The position numbers and the translations under genes are program-made. DNA of 64,000 nt from JBOGEN01 sp050743265 (lineage in GTDB: Bacteria > Actinomycetota > Actinomycetes > JBOGEN01), in assembly GCA_050743265.1 (NCBI GenBank), contig JBOGEN010000203.1:33498-97497 (forward strand), read 5' to 3'. The notes beneath the pieces are model-generated. The model had not been told where the DNA came from. It worked only from the letters and a program-made list of their open reading frames with translations, and searched no databases. Numbering within the stretch: position 1 is the first letter of the stretch; the number at the start of each line of letters is the position of its first letter. This document shows, piece by piece, positions 18,016 to 26,203 of the stretch.

Positions 18016-20135
18016 CACGCGACCCTTTCCAGGCGGACGGCGCACACCTTGAACTCGGGCATGCGGGAGATCGGGTCCAGTGCGCGGCTCGTCACGAGGT
18101 TCGCCCGCTCGTCGGCCGGCCAGTGGAAGGGCAGGAACACGGTGTCGGCGCGCAGCGTGTCCCGGAGCCTCGCCGTCGCGAGCGTCCGCCCCCGGCGGCT
18201 CACCACCTGGACCACCTCCCCGTCGCTCACACCGACCCGGGTGGCGAGGTCGGGGTGGACCTCGACGAACATCTCCGGCGCATCGGCGAGCAACGTCGGA
18301 ACGTACCGGGTCTGCGCCCCGCTCTGGTAGTGCGTGAGCACCCGCCCCGTCGTCGCGTACACGGGGTACGCCTCGTCGAGGTCCTCCGCCGGAGCACGGT
18401 GCTCCACCGGGACGAACCGGGCCCGGCCGTCCGGCGTGGCGAAGCGGTCGAGGAACATCCGCGGCGTCCCGGGGTGCGGCACGTCTCCCGGCCTGTCGGG
18501 GCAGGGCCAGAACACGCCTCCCTCCGACTCGACCCGCTCCCAGGTGATGCCGGAGTAGTCCGCCGGCCCTCCCTCGCTGGCGCGCCTCAGCTCGTCGAAG
18601 ACCTCTCTCGGGTCAGGCGAGAACCGCTCCCCGTGGCCGAGGCGTGCGGCGAGCGCAGCGAGTATCTCCAGGTCGGTCCGTACGCCCTCGGGAGCGTCGA
18701 GGGCGCGGCGCCGCCGGATCACCCGGCCCTCGAGGTTGGTCAGCGTGCCCTCCTCCTCCGCCCACTGCGTCGTCGGCAGGACGACGTCGGCGCGTCGCGC
18801 GGTCTCCGAGGGCACGAGGTCGCTCACCACGAGCAGGTCGAGGGCGTCAAGACCCGCCTCCACCCGTGCCGAGTCCGGTGCGGACACGACGGGGTTGGTG
18901 CCGACGACGAGCAGGGCGCGGGGGCCGCCGTCCGTGCCGAGGGCCTCGAGCAGCTCGACCGCCGAGAGGCCCGGCCCGGGGAGCGCGTCGGGGGCCACGC
19001 CCCACACGCCGGCGACGTGGCGGCGGGCGTCCGGATCGTCGATGCGGCGGTACCCCGGGAGCTGGTCGGCCTTCTGGCCGTGCTCTCGACCGCCCTGGCC
19101 GTTGCCCTGTCCGGTGACGCACCCGTACCCGGAGCCGGGGCGGCCCGGCAGGCCGAGGGCCAGCGCGAGGTTGAGGAACGCGGACACGGTGTCGGTGCCC
19201 TTGCTGTGCTGCTCCGCCCCACGGGCGGTGAGCACCATCCCGCGTCCCGCCCCACCGAGCAGCCGGACGGCCTCCCGCTGCTGCGCGACGGGGACGCCGG
19301 TGATCCGCTCTACCCGCTCCGGCCAGTACGCGGCCACGACCCGCCGAACGTCGTCGAACTCACGGGTGCGGGACGCCACGTACGCCTCGTCCACGAACCT
19401 CTCGACGAGGGCGAGGTGCAGCAGGCCGTTCGCGAGGGCGAGGTCGGTCCCCGGCGTGGCCTGGAGGTGCAGGTCCGCCACCCGGGCGGTGGCGGTCTCC
19501 CGCGGGTCGACGACGACGAGGCGCCCGCCACGTCGACGCATCGCGGTGACGTGGCGCATGAGCGGCGGCATCGTCTCGGCGAGGTTGCCCCCGGCGAGCA
19601 GGACGGCGTCGGCCTCGACGAGGTCGTCGAGCGGGAACGGGAGACCCCGGTCGGTGCCCAGCGCGCGGAGGCCTGCCGCGGCCGCCGAGGACATGCAGAA
19701 GCGGCCGTTGTAGTCGATGTTCCTGGTGCCGAGGGCGACACGGGCGAACTTGCCGAGCTGGTACGCCTTCTCGTTGGTGAGGCCACCTCCGCCGAGGACG
19801 GCCACGGCGTCCCGGCCGCTCTCGTCCTGGACACGGCGTACCTCGGTGGCGACACGGTCGAGCGCGGCGTCCCACGAGACCGGCTCGAGCGGCCCGCCGC
19901 GCGCCGCCCGCATCAGCGGGGTCGTGAGCCGTGCAGGGGCCGTGAGCAGCTCCGCCGCCGTCCAGCCCTTCTGGCACAGCCCGCCGCGGTTCGTCGGGAA
20001 GTCCCGCGGGGCGACGTCCACGGACCCCTCGGACGTCGTCCGAAGCGCCATGCCGCACTGCAGCGCGCAGTACGGGCAGTGCGTGCTGACCGGGGTCGTC
20101 ATACGCGTCAGCGTGGTGGAGGTCCGTTTCGGCAA
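18015..20135 (-). CDS. nasC: Assimilatory nitrate reductase, molybdopterin catalytic subunit
   Basis: A 706-residue cytoplasmic Mo-bisMGD oxidoreductase. The N-terminal [4Fe-4S] site has cysteines 20, 23, 27 and 54 (HCPYCALQCGM ... LCQKGW). The molybdopterin body follows (YNGRFCMSSAAA, NLAETMPPLM, VVDPRETATA, GCVTGQGNGQGGREHGQKADQLPG) and ends with the MopB binding domain (TTGRVLTHYQSGAQTRYVP, FLPFHWP). The YNGRFC and GQGNGQGGREHG motifs are typical of NasC rather than formate dehydrogenase. The TTG at 20135 has GGGAGA upstream; the ATG at 20102 is an alternative that would place the GlnR-like box at the same distance as for narK. No C-terminal BFD domain: that function is on the separate NasB-like protein. 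Confidence 0.93.
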   Translation of the reverse strand: MPKRTSTTLTRMTTPVSTHCPYCALQCGMALRTTSEGSVDVAPRDFPTNRGGLCQKGWTAAELLTAPARLTTPLMRAARGGPLEPVSWDAALDRVATEVRRVQDESGRDAVAVLGGGGLTNEKAYQLGKFARVALGTRNIDYNGRFCMSSAAAAGLRALGTDRGLPFPLDDLVEADAVLLAGGNLAETMPPLMRHVTAMRRRGGRLVVVDPRETATARVADLHLQATPGTDLALANGLLHLALVERFVDEAYVASRTREFDDVRRVVAAYWPERVERITGVPVAQQREAVRLLGGAGRGMVLTARGAEQHSKGTDTVSAFLNLALALGLPGRPGSGYGCVTGQGNGQGGREHGQKADQLPGYRRIDDPDARRHVAGVWGVAPDALPGPGLSAVELLEALGTDGGPRALLVVGTNPVVSAPDSARVEAGLDALDLLVVSDLVPSETARRADVVLPTTQWAEEEGTLTNLEGRVIRRRRALDAPEGVRTDLEILAALAARLGHGERFSPDPREVFDELRRASEGGPADYSGITWERVESEGGVFWPCPDRPGDVPHPGTPRMFLDRFATPDGRARFVPVEHRAPAEDLDEAYPVYATTGRVLTHYQSGAQTRYVPTLLADAPEMFVEVHPDLATRVGVSDGEVVQVVSRRGRTLATARLRDTLRADTVFLPFHWPADERANLVTSRALDPISRMPEFKVCAVRLERVA

Positions 20136-20147
20136 GAGTTCTCCCGT

Positions 20148-20163
20148 GTTACGCCGCCGTCAA
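20148..20163 (-). promoter_or_regulatory. GlnR-like box upstream of nasC
   Basis: Read on the minus strand, TTGAC, six bases, GTAAC. This resembles the actinobacterial GlnR half-site pair (GTnAC, n6, GaAAC or GTAAC). It lies 13 bases before the TTG start of nasC or 46 before the alternative ATG. The match to the narK box is 9 of 10 fixed positions. Confidence 0.5.
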
Positions 20164-20218
20164 CGACGGTTCATCGCCGCGGCGGGTGGGCGGTGAGACC
20201 GGAGCCGTCGGGCCGGGC

Positions 20219-21634
20219 TCAGACGCGAGCCGAGGCGAGCCCCGGCACGCGCGTGGCGAGCACGCGCGTCCTGAGGTAGCACCACCACGTCACGCCGAGG
20301 GACAGGACGTAGAAGGCGAGGAAGGCGGTGAGCGCGGCGGTCACCTCCCCGGTCTGGGCGATCGAGAACCCGAAGGCCCGGGGGATGAAGAACCCGCCGA
20401 TCGCCCCGATCGCGGACGTGAACCCGAGCACGGCCGCGCTCTCGCGGCGGCTCCGCGTCAGCGCCAGCTCGCGATCGACGCTGGACCCCGAGGGCACACC
20501 CTCGAGTGCCTGCGCGCGGAAGATGGCCGGGATCATCCGGAACGTGGACCCGTTCCCGATGCCCGTCGTTACGAACAGCAGCAGGAAAGCCCCGAGGAAG
20601 GCGGCGAAGCTGTCCGTCCGCAGGGCCCAGGACACGGCGAGCACGCCCAGGCCCATGACCGCGAAGTTCCAGAACGTCACGCGGCTCCCCCCGAGCCGGT
20701 CGGAAAGCCAGCCGCCGAACGGTCGTGCCACCGACCCGACGAGCGCGCCGAGGAAGGCGTACCGCGCGACCTCGATCGCGGGGAACTGGGTGCTGATGAG
20801 CAGTGGGAACGCGGCCGAGTAGCCGATGAACGACCCGAACGTGCCGAGGTAGAGGAAGGACATGACCCAGGTGTGACGCCGCCGTGTCACGACGACCTGG
20901 TCGCGGAACGACGACCTGGCGGTGCTGAGGTTGTCCATGAACAGCCATGCGCCGATCACGGCGACCGCGATGAGGGGCATCCACATCAGGCCGGCGTAGG
21001 CCAGGTGGATGCCGGCGCCGATGGCGATGACCGCGGGGACCGCGAGCTGGACGATGCTCACCCCGATGTTGCCCCCCGCCGCGTTCAGCCCCAGGGCGAA
21101 CCCCTTGCGTCCCTCCGGGTAGAAGAACGAGATGTTGGCCATGCTCGAGGCGAAGTTGCCGCCTCCGACCCCGGCCGTCACCGCGGCGACGAGGAACATC
21201 CAGTACGGCGTGTCCGGCCGGCTCACGCAGGCGACGAGGAGCCCGGTAGGCAGGAGCAGGAGGAACGCACTGACCATCGTCCAGTTGCGCCCGCCGAACC
21301 TCGGGACGGCGAATGTGTACGGAAAGCGCATGAACGCGCCCACGAGGTTCGGCAGGGCGACGAGCCAGAACAGCTGGTCGACGGAGAAGTCGAAGCCGGC
21401 CGCCGGCAGGCTCACCGCCACGACGCTCCACAGCAGCCAGACGGAGAACCCGAGGTTCTCCGCGAGGATCGAGAAGGCGAGGTTGCGCCCGGCCACGCGG
21501 CGTCCTGTGCTCTCCCAGAACGCGGGGTCCTCGGGCGTCCACCTGTCGATCCATCGGCCTGGACGTCGCCTCAGGACATCCGCCTCGGCCACCTCGCCGG
21601 GCTCGGAACGGTCGGCGTGCGTGGTGACGGTCAT
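20219..21634 (-). CDS. narK: Nitrate/nitrite MFS transporter
   Basis: A 471-residue membrane protein of the nitrate/nitrite porter family with about twelve transmembrane segments. The nitrate signature regions are seen: VGGGNFASSMANISFFYPEGRKGFALGLNAAGGNIG and a second copy region ending FVTTGIGNGSTFRMIPAIF. An N-terminal cytoplasmic tail (RWIDRWTPEDPAFWES) is typical of actinobacterial NarK. The start at 21634 is chosen for GGGAGGTGG just upstream; GTG at 21643 falls inside that ribosome site. First gene of the nitrate assimilation block. Confidence 0.95.
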   Translation of the reverse strand: MTVTTHADRSEPGEVAEADVLRRRPGRWIDRWTPEDPAFWESTGRRVAGRNLAFSILAENLGFSVWLLWSVVAVSLPAAGFDFSVDQLFWLVALPNLVGAFMRFPYTFAVPRFGGRNWTMVSAFLLLLPTGLLVACVSRPDTPYWMFLVAAVTAGVGGGNFASSMANISFFYPEGRKGFALGLNAAGGNIGVSIVQLAVPAVIAIGAGIHLAYAGLMWMPLIAVAVIGAWLFMDNLSTARSSFRDQVVVTRRRHTWVMSFLYLGTFGSFIGYSAAFPLLISTQFPAIEVARYAFLGALVGSVARPFGGWLSDRLGGSRVTFWNFAVMGLGVLAVSWALRTDSFAAFLGAFLLLFVTTGIGNGSTFRMIPAIFRAQALEGVPSGSSVDRELALTRSRRESAAVLGFTSAIGAIGGFFIPRAFGFSIAQTGEVTAALTAFLAFYVLSLGVTWWCYLRTRVLATRVPGLASARV

Positions 21635-21677
21635 AGCGTCCACCTCCCAAAGTCGAAAGGGACGCTAAGACGGGCGT

Positions 21678-21693
21678 GTTACCCCCAGGTCAC
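21678..21693 (-). promoter_or_regulatory. GlnR-like box upstream of narK
   Basis: Read on the minus strand, GTGAC, six bases (CTGGGG), GTAAC, 44 bases before the narK start. This fits the GlnR half-site pair known from actinobacterial nitrogen genes. The presence of NnaR in the operon, a known GlnR partner, supports it. Binding is inferred. Confidence 0.6.
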
Positions 21694-21881
21694 ATCCAGG
21701 CGCACCACGGAAAACTCCGTCGCACCGTGGCCACCCACGGGTGTGAGAACACACGGACGCCGCTGTGCAGCCGGGGGACCATCCGGATGGACGCGAGGAG
21801 CCCGCGAAGGACCGCACCTCATCCCACACCCGAGCCTCGACGTCGCCCGGCGCCGGTGCGAGAGGAGAAGGCGGAGGCGTC

Positions 21882-22148
21882 TTACAGAGTGCGGGCGTTG
21901 TCTTCTCCGGCGCGGAGGAACAGCTCGGAGCGACGGAGTCGGAACTCGGTCGGGAGGACCTGGATGTCCCTGATGCGGTCGATTCGGAAGGAGCGGATGT
22001 CGTCACGGAGGCGGTCCCAGGTGAGCGCGTACCAGATGGGGACGTTGTAGTAGAGGAACTGCAGCTCGATCTCGCGTTCGCTGAGGGTTCCGTGTTGGTC
22101 CTGGTACCGGATCAGGGCGAGCCGCTGGTTTGCGAAGGCGTCGAGCAG
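21882..22148. repeat. Inverted repeat copy A (3' end of WYL gene)
   Basis: This 267-base segment is almost identical to the reverse complement of 57280-57546, with about five substitutions. The copy lies 35 kb away and is a fragment, so this is the source locus. Confidence 0.92.
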
Positions 22149-22619
22149 CGGTTTGGTCAGCCCCGCTGCCGGTGCGACGTAGGTTGCCAACACCCGATCC
22201 GAGGCCAGCTCACCGACGAGGACGCGGCGCCGCATGGCGAGGATTCGTCGCGCCTGGGTGGGCGCGAACGCTGCGCTGACCTTGCGTACGATCGAGCGTG
22301 AGTCCTCGAGCAGGAGTGGGGAACCCACCTTCTCGGCGATGGTCAGGCTGACCAGCAGCCCAACGGCTTCCGACTGGTTGAGGTGTACCCGGCCCAGGGA
22401 CCAGCCCTGCTCCAGGCGAAGGCCCCCGCCCCTCCCGCGATCGGCATCGATCGGTGTGCCGAGATCGCGGAGGACCGCCAAGTCGCGATGCATGGTCCTC
22501 ACGCTGACCCCGAGCTCGCCAGCCAGCTCCGCCGCGGTCGTGTAGTCGCGTTCGGCCAGCTGGATCTTCAGCGCCTCCAGCCGCTCGATCCGGCTTCGCC
22601 CGGCCCGCCCGCTGACCAC
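21882..22619 (-). CDS. YafY-family WYL-domain transcriptional regulator
   Basis: A 245-residue regulator: N-terminal winged helix of the HTH_11 type (RIERLEALKIQLAERDYTTAAELAGELGVSVRTMHRDLAVLRDLGTPI, residues about 8-60), then a WYL sensor domain (about 130-200) and a C-terminal WCX region (IRDIQVLPTEFRLRR). The GTG at 22619 is chosen because the HTH begins a few residues later; the frame is open upstream into the divergent gene without a ribosome site. It is transcribed divergently from an ABM-domain gene and probably controls it through the inverted repeat at 22629-22645. Its last 267 bases are repeated, inverted, at 57280-57546. Confidence 0.9.
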   Translation of the reverse strand: MVSGRAGRSRIERLEALKIQLAERDYTTAAELAGELGVSVRTMHRDLAVLRDLGTPIDADRGRGGGLRLEQGWSLGRVHLNQSEAVGLLVSLTIAEKVGSPLLLEDSRSIVRKVSAAFAPTQARRILAMRRRVLVGELASDRVLATYVAPAAGLTKPLLDAFANQRLALIRYQDQHGTLSEREIELQFLYYNVPIWYALTWDRLRDDIRSFRIDRIRDIQVLPTEFRLRRSELFLRAGEDNARTL

Positions 22620-22628
22620 CCAACAAAT

Positions 22629-22645
22629 ATGACAGTGGGAGTCAT
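22629..22645. promoter_or_regulatory. Inverted repeat in the WYL/ABM divergent region
   Basis: ATGAC, seven bases, GTCAT in the 69-base gap between the divergent starts, with a further TGTCA downstream. A probable operator for the WYL regulator controlling itself and the ABM-alkC unit. Confidence 0.5.
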
Positions 22646-22688
22646 GTTTGTCACTACCGTGGGGCCATCGACGGAAGGAGCACCCACC

Positions 22689-22985
22689 ATGCACATCGCG
22701 GTCGCGCCGTTCACGCTCAAGCCCGGCATCACACAGGAAGCACTGCTGCGCCGGTCGGACGACTTCGAGGAGAAGTTCGTCCAGAAGCAGGACGGCATCC
22801 TCAAGCGGATCCTCGTCCAGGACGCCGAGGGCAGCTACGCCGACATTGTGTTCTTCGAGGACCAGGAAGCCATCGACCGCGTGGTCGAGGCCGAGCAGAA
22901 CAGCGAGGTCTGCGCCGCGTTCTTCTCGATCATGGAAGACGACGGCTCTCACCGCGTCTACGAGGCCCTCAAGACCTACGAGTGA
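22689..22985 (+). CDS. ABM-fold (antibiotic biosynthesis monooxygenase-like) small protein
   Basis: A 98-residue dimeric alpha/beta-barrel type protein: MHIAVAPFTLKPGIT, then FEEKFVQKQDGILKRILVQD and YADIVFFEDQEAIDRV, the usual layout of small ABM or heme-degrading-like proteins. AAGGAG lies before the ATG. It is the first gene of a two-gene unit with the AlkC-like gene (TGATG overlap) and is divergent from the WYL regulator. In several actinobacteria such pairs of ABM protein and WYL regulator occur together; the substrate is unknown. Confidence 0.8.
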   Translation: MHIAVAPFTLKPGITQEALLRRSDDFEEKFVQKQDGILKRILVQDAEGSYADIVFFEDQEAIDRVVEAEQNSEVCAAFFSIMEDDGSHRVYEALKTYE

Positions 22986-24129
22986 TGGCAGCGCCACGGG
23001 TTCCCCTCAAGGAGCAGCTGCTCAACCACGACAAGGTCTCGCTGATCGCGGCCGAGCTCAAGGGCGTGCATGCCGCGTTCAGAAAGGACGAGTTCGTCCA
23101 CCACGTGCTGGACAAGTTCCCGGAACTCGAACTCAAGGCCCGCATCGCCTGGATCGCCACATGCCTGGAGGCACACCTGCCGGGCGACTACCGGCGGGCA
23201 GTGGGCATCATCCTCCGCTCACTGCCCGCCCCCAACGATCCGTCGCTCTCCGACGGCGACTTCGGCGACTTCATCTATGCCCTCTACGCCGAGCTCGTCG
23301 CCCGGCAGGGATGCACTCAGGGCGACCTGGAGTTCTCGCTCAGCGCCCTCCGTGAACTCACCATGCGCTTCTCGGCGGAAGACGCGATCAGGCCGTTCAT
23401 CAACGCGTTCCCCGACGACGTGCTGGCCGCGCTCAGCTCCTGGACCGGCGATGAGCACTACCACGTCCGCAGGCTCTGCAGCGAAGGCACGCGACCCAAG
23501 CTCCCCTGGTCGAAGGCGCTGGAGACCCCGCCGGAGGCCGCCATCCCCATTCTCGACAAGCTCTACTGCGACTCGACACGGTTCGTCACCCGGTCCGTCG
23601 CCAACCACATCAACGACATCTCCAAACTCGACGCGGAACTCGCGGTCGACACCCTCGAACGATGGACGAAAGCCGGACGGCAGCACCAACACGAGATGGA
23701 CTACCTCGTCCGACACGCAACGAGGTCACTGACCAAGGCGGGACACCCCCGAGCACTCGCGCTCATCGGCATCCCGCCGCACGCACCCGTCGCGGTATCG
23801 CGACTCGCAGTCGCCAAGCGCGTCGAACTCGACACCGCACTCGAGTTCTCGTTCGACATCCACGCGAGCGAGGACGCCGAGGTCATCGCCGACTACGCCA
23901 TCTACTACCCGGGCAGCTCAGGCAAGCTGACCCGGCGCAAGATCTCAAGCTCAGACGGCTCTCCCTCGCCAAGGGCGAGCCGCACACGGTCAGCAAGCGC
24001 CACACGCTCCGTGGCGACATGACGACACAGGCCATTCGCCCCGGGCGGCACGAACTGGAACTGCTCATCAACGGCAACCCCAAGGGCAGGCGTGCCTTCC
24101 AGGTCCTTGAAGCCTCTACCAGCCCATGA
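22985..24129 (+). pseudogene. AlkC-like DNA alkylation repair glycosylase, frameshifted
   Basis: The first frame (ATG at 22985, coupled TGATG to the ABM gene) encodes about 320 residues of HEAT-like repeats typical of AlkC/AlkD glycosylases (LKARIAWIATCLEAHLPGDYRRAV, WTGDEHYHVRRLCSEGTRPKLPW, RFVTRSVANHINDISK). At about 23940-23950 the family continues in the next frame: KLRRLSLAKGEPHTVSKRHTL then MTTQAIRPGRHELELLINGNP, the C-terminal Ig-like part of AlkC, ending at the stop 24127-24129. Restoring one base (ATCTC to ATCTTC) rejoins both parts into about 381 residues. As read, the product ends at 24022 in unrelated sequence. Either a recent pseudogene or a sequencing error. Confidence 0.8.
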
Positions 24130-24458
24130 CAGCCCCGAGTCAGCGACCCGCGCCCCTCAATCCACAGACACCGGCGAGACAGTCGACCCGGACCAACTGG
24201 CCGAGTACGAACGCCGGCTCGACGCGCTCGACCGCGGACGGCTCACCCGGCAACGCGAAGCCTGCAAGCAGCTTCAGGCCGAGCGCGTGGCGCCGACCCG
24301 GGCTACCGTCACCCGAGGGCCTGCCAGCTCCTCGACCATGGCTGGCGCGACTGGCCTGCTCAGAAGGGGGGAACGGCGGAGAGGCATGAGCACGACCCCC
24401 ACCGTTCAAGGCGCACGCCCCACGTGGGAACTCCGCGCGTCACGCCGTGGCCTACCGG
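24130..24458. other. Stretch without a confident gene
   Basis: A coding-like segment near 24165-24300 on the plus strand (DTGETVDPDQLAEYERRLDA in part) has no start signal or known family and may be a gene remnant. Nothing else was recognised. Confidence 0.3.
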
Positions 24459-25400
24459 CTAGGTCAGATCGAACTCTGCCCACACTGGGCGGTGGTCCGA
24501 CCCCGCCGCGTCCCTGCGCTCCCCAGGGTCCTCGGTGACCGATCCGACCTGGGTAGCCACGGTGCTCACGGTCTTCACCCGACCCACCAGCGCATGGCTG
24601 ACCAACAGATGATCGATGAGCTCACCACGGCCCTCGAAGACACGAGAGAACCGCTGCTCCACCGGGATCAGCGGCGCCAGGTTCCACAACCGCGACCCGT
24701 CGCCCCGGTCGGCCCGGTCGAACCCGCCCCCGCCCAGCTCCGAACCCGGAGGGCCCTGCAGCGACTGGGTCGTGGCCGCTTCCGGCTCGTCGTTGAGGTC
24801 CCCGGCCACCACGACGGCGCGGCGACGCCCATCTGCGGCAAGGAGCCCCGTGACGTAGGCCCGTACGGCCGCCGCCTCACCCGCCCGCCGATGCAGCGCG
24901 TAGACGCCGCAGCGGACCCGCTCGTCCTCGTCGAGAGGGTGGAACCGACCACCCGGGAAGGTCAACAGCTTGCTCTTCAGATGGCTGCTGACCACGTCGA
25001 TCCCGACCCCTTCGACCTCGGCGTGGACCCGCAGCGCCGGCCGGCCCATCGCTGCGATGGTGGAGCCGTCGTCACCGACCTGGATGGGCAGCAGCCGGTC
25101 CGGGAAGGCCACCACCTGCTCAACTTCGCTCAACGGGAACCGGGAAAGCACCCCGACCCGAATACCACGCCCATCCGGGCCGGCCAACGCCGTGTGCCAG
25201 GTGCCGCCAAGCCTGCCCACCAAGTCGCCCAAGGCTGCCGGCTGGCCCACCTCTTGCACCGCCAACACATCCGGCGCCAGCCCGGTGATGGTCTCGGCCA
25301 GCGAGTCCAGCTTGGCCTCGTAGGCCGCACCCGAGGACGGACCGGCCTCCACGCCCGGACGGAACAGGTTCTCCACATTCCATGTGGCGATGACGACCAT
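24459..25400 (-). CDS. Endonuclease/exonuclease/phosphatase family protein
   Basis: A 313-residue Mg-dependent phosphoesterase of the EEP family. The signature residues are in order: ATWNVENLF at the N-terminus, VLAVQEVG, SSHLKSK, VVAGDLNDEPEA and the final AGSDHRPVWAEF. The start at 25400 (MVVIATWN) follows a GGGGGG run and fits the family; four more in-frame codons lie upstream. No signal peptide, so probably cytoplasmic. Family members cut DNA, RNA, phosphoinositides or other phosphodiesters; the target is not deducible. Confidence 0.9.
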   Translation of the reverse strand: MVVIATWNVENLFRPGVEAGPSSGAAYEAKLDSLAETITGLAPDVLAVQEVGQPAALGDLVGRLGGTWHTALAGPDGRGIRVGVLSRFPLSEVEQVVAFPDRLLPIQVGDDGSTIAAMGRPALRVHAEVEGVGIDVVSSHLKSKLLTFPGGRFHPLDEDERVRCGVYALHRRAGEAAAVRAYVTGLLAADGRRRAVVVAGDLNDEPEAATTQSLQGPPGSELGGGGFDRADRGDGSRLWNLAPLIPVEQRFSRVFEGRGELIDHLLVSHALVGRVKTVSTVATQVGSVTEDPGERRDAAGSDHRPVWAEFDLT

Positions 25401-26079
25401 CACGCCCCCCAAGGTCAGCCGCTTCGCACCCCGCAGAGCCTAAGACCTCCGACCCAACCACCTCGCGACGTCGGCGGCGACAACCGGCGCGCCGCCGGCG
25501 GTCGCATCTGAGATGCGGTCGGCGAGGTCGGAGACGCCGGTGGCCCCCGGTGCGGCACGCTCGTCCCGTTGAACGCGCGGCACCCGGGCATCCGCTGACA
25601 AGAGGGCGTCCGCGAGGTCGACAGCCCAGAACACGGGAAGCACGCTCTTGATGGGCGAGGGCTCTGGCTGGTGCCGTCCGCGGTGTGGTCCCGGCCAGGC
25701 GTGGCGCTGCACTGGGAACAACCCGCCCTCACACGGACCGCAGGCAGGCCGTTCTCGGCGTCACGCGCTCCCGGATCATGAGGACGCTCGCAGAGCGGGC
25801 CCACACCACTAGCAGCCTTTCCGCCTCGGTGGGGATCAGCCCCGCCTCGGCGTCCACCCACGCCGCTGCCCTGCCAGAAGACGGTGGCTATGACCGACAC
25901 GCCACTTAACGTCCTCCGTATTGAACTCAGTCATACAGTGCTGACTCTGTAGACCGCGCGGGGACGGTTTCTGACCCCCGTAGGTCGTTGCCGGGGCCGC
26001 CGTAGCCGACGTCGCGTCCCACGTCCTGGAGTCGTGGCTCGTCGTTGTGGCCCGTTTGTGGCCAGGTTCGAGTCCGGCC
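25401..26079. other. Degraded region between endonuclease gene and pnkp relic
   Basis: No intact gene. It holds the ArsR-type remnant at 25751-25909 (annotated separately). A coding-like minus-strand tail of about 60 codons near 25440-25640 (LADALLSADARVPR, VVAADVARWLGRRS) has no recognised family or start. Confidence 0.35.
25751..25909 (+). pseudogene. ArsR-like winged-helix remnant
   Basis: The plus-strand frame contains VLGVTRSRIMRTLAERAHTT then LSASVGISPASASTHAAALPEDG, which matches the HTH of ArsR-like regulators (LGxTRAxxLRxLAE, GISPASxSxHLxxLxEAG). The upstream sensor part and the rest of the wing are missing. Interpreted as the decayed tail of a regulator gene. Confidence 0.45.
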
Positions 26080-26203
26080 TCAGAGTCTCGGATCGACGGG
26101 CTCGGACTCCAGGGCGAGGACGGCGAAGACCGCTTGGTGCACCTTCCAGAGTGCCTCGTGGTCAACAAAGGCCGTGAGTGCTTCGAGTCCCAGCTTCAGT
26201 CAT
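26080..26203 (-). pseudogene. pnkp: Pnkp (bacterial RNA repair polynucleotide kinase-phosphatase-ligase) relic
   Basis: The minus strand starts with ATG ACT GAA at 26203, overlapping the hen1 end as in intact hen1-pnkp operons. It then jumps, out of frame, to a 37-residue tail at 26193-26080 (LGLEALTAFVDHEALW and FAVLALESEPVDPRL, stop) that is the C-terminus of Pnkp. Everything between, roughly 2.4 kb in normal genes (kinase, phosphatase and ligase modules), is gone. Pnkp heals and seals ribotoxin-cut RNA with Hen1, so RNA repair by this locus is lost. Confidence 0.8.

Noticed and set aside
12339..20279. Very long plus-strand open frames opposite the nitrate operon
   Set aside because: They are antisense to nnaR, nirD, nirB, nasB and nasC, rich in Arg, Gly, Asp and His, and show no family motifs; they arise from the high GC content.
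26045..26090. tRNA-like 3' end with a GGTTCGAGTCC stretch
   Set aside because: The T-arm would need an A-G mismatch, and no acceptor stem, anticodon arm or CCA-adjacent end could be built around it. It directly follows the pnkp tail.
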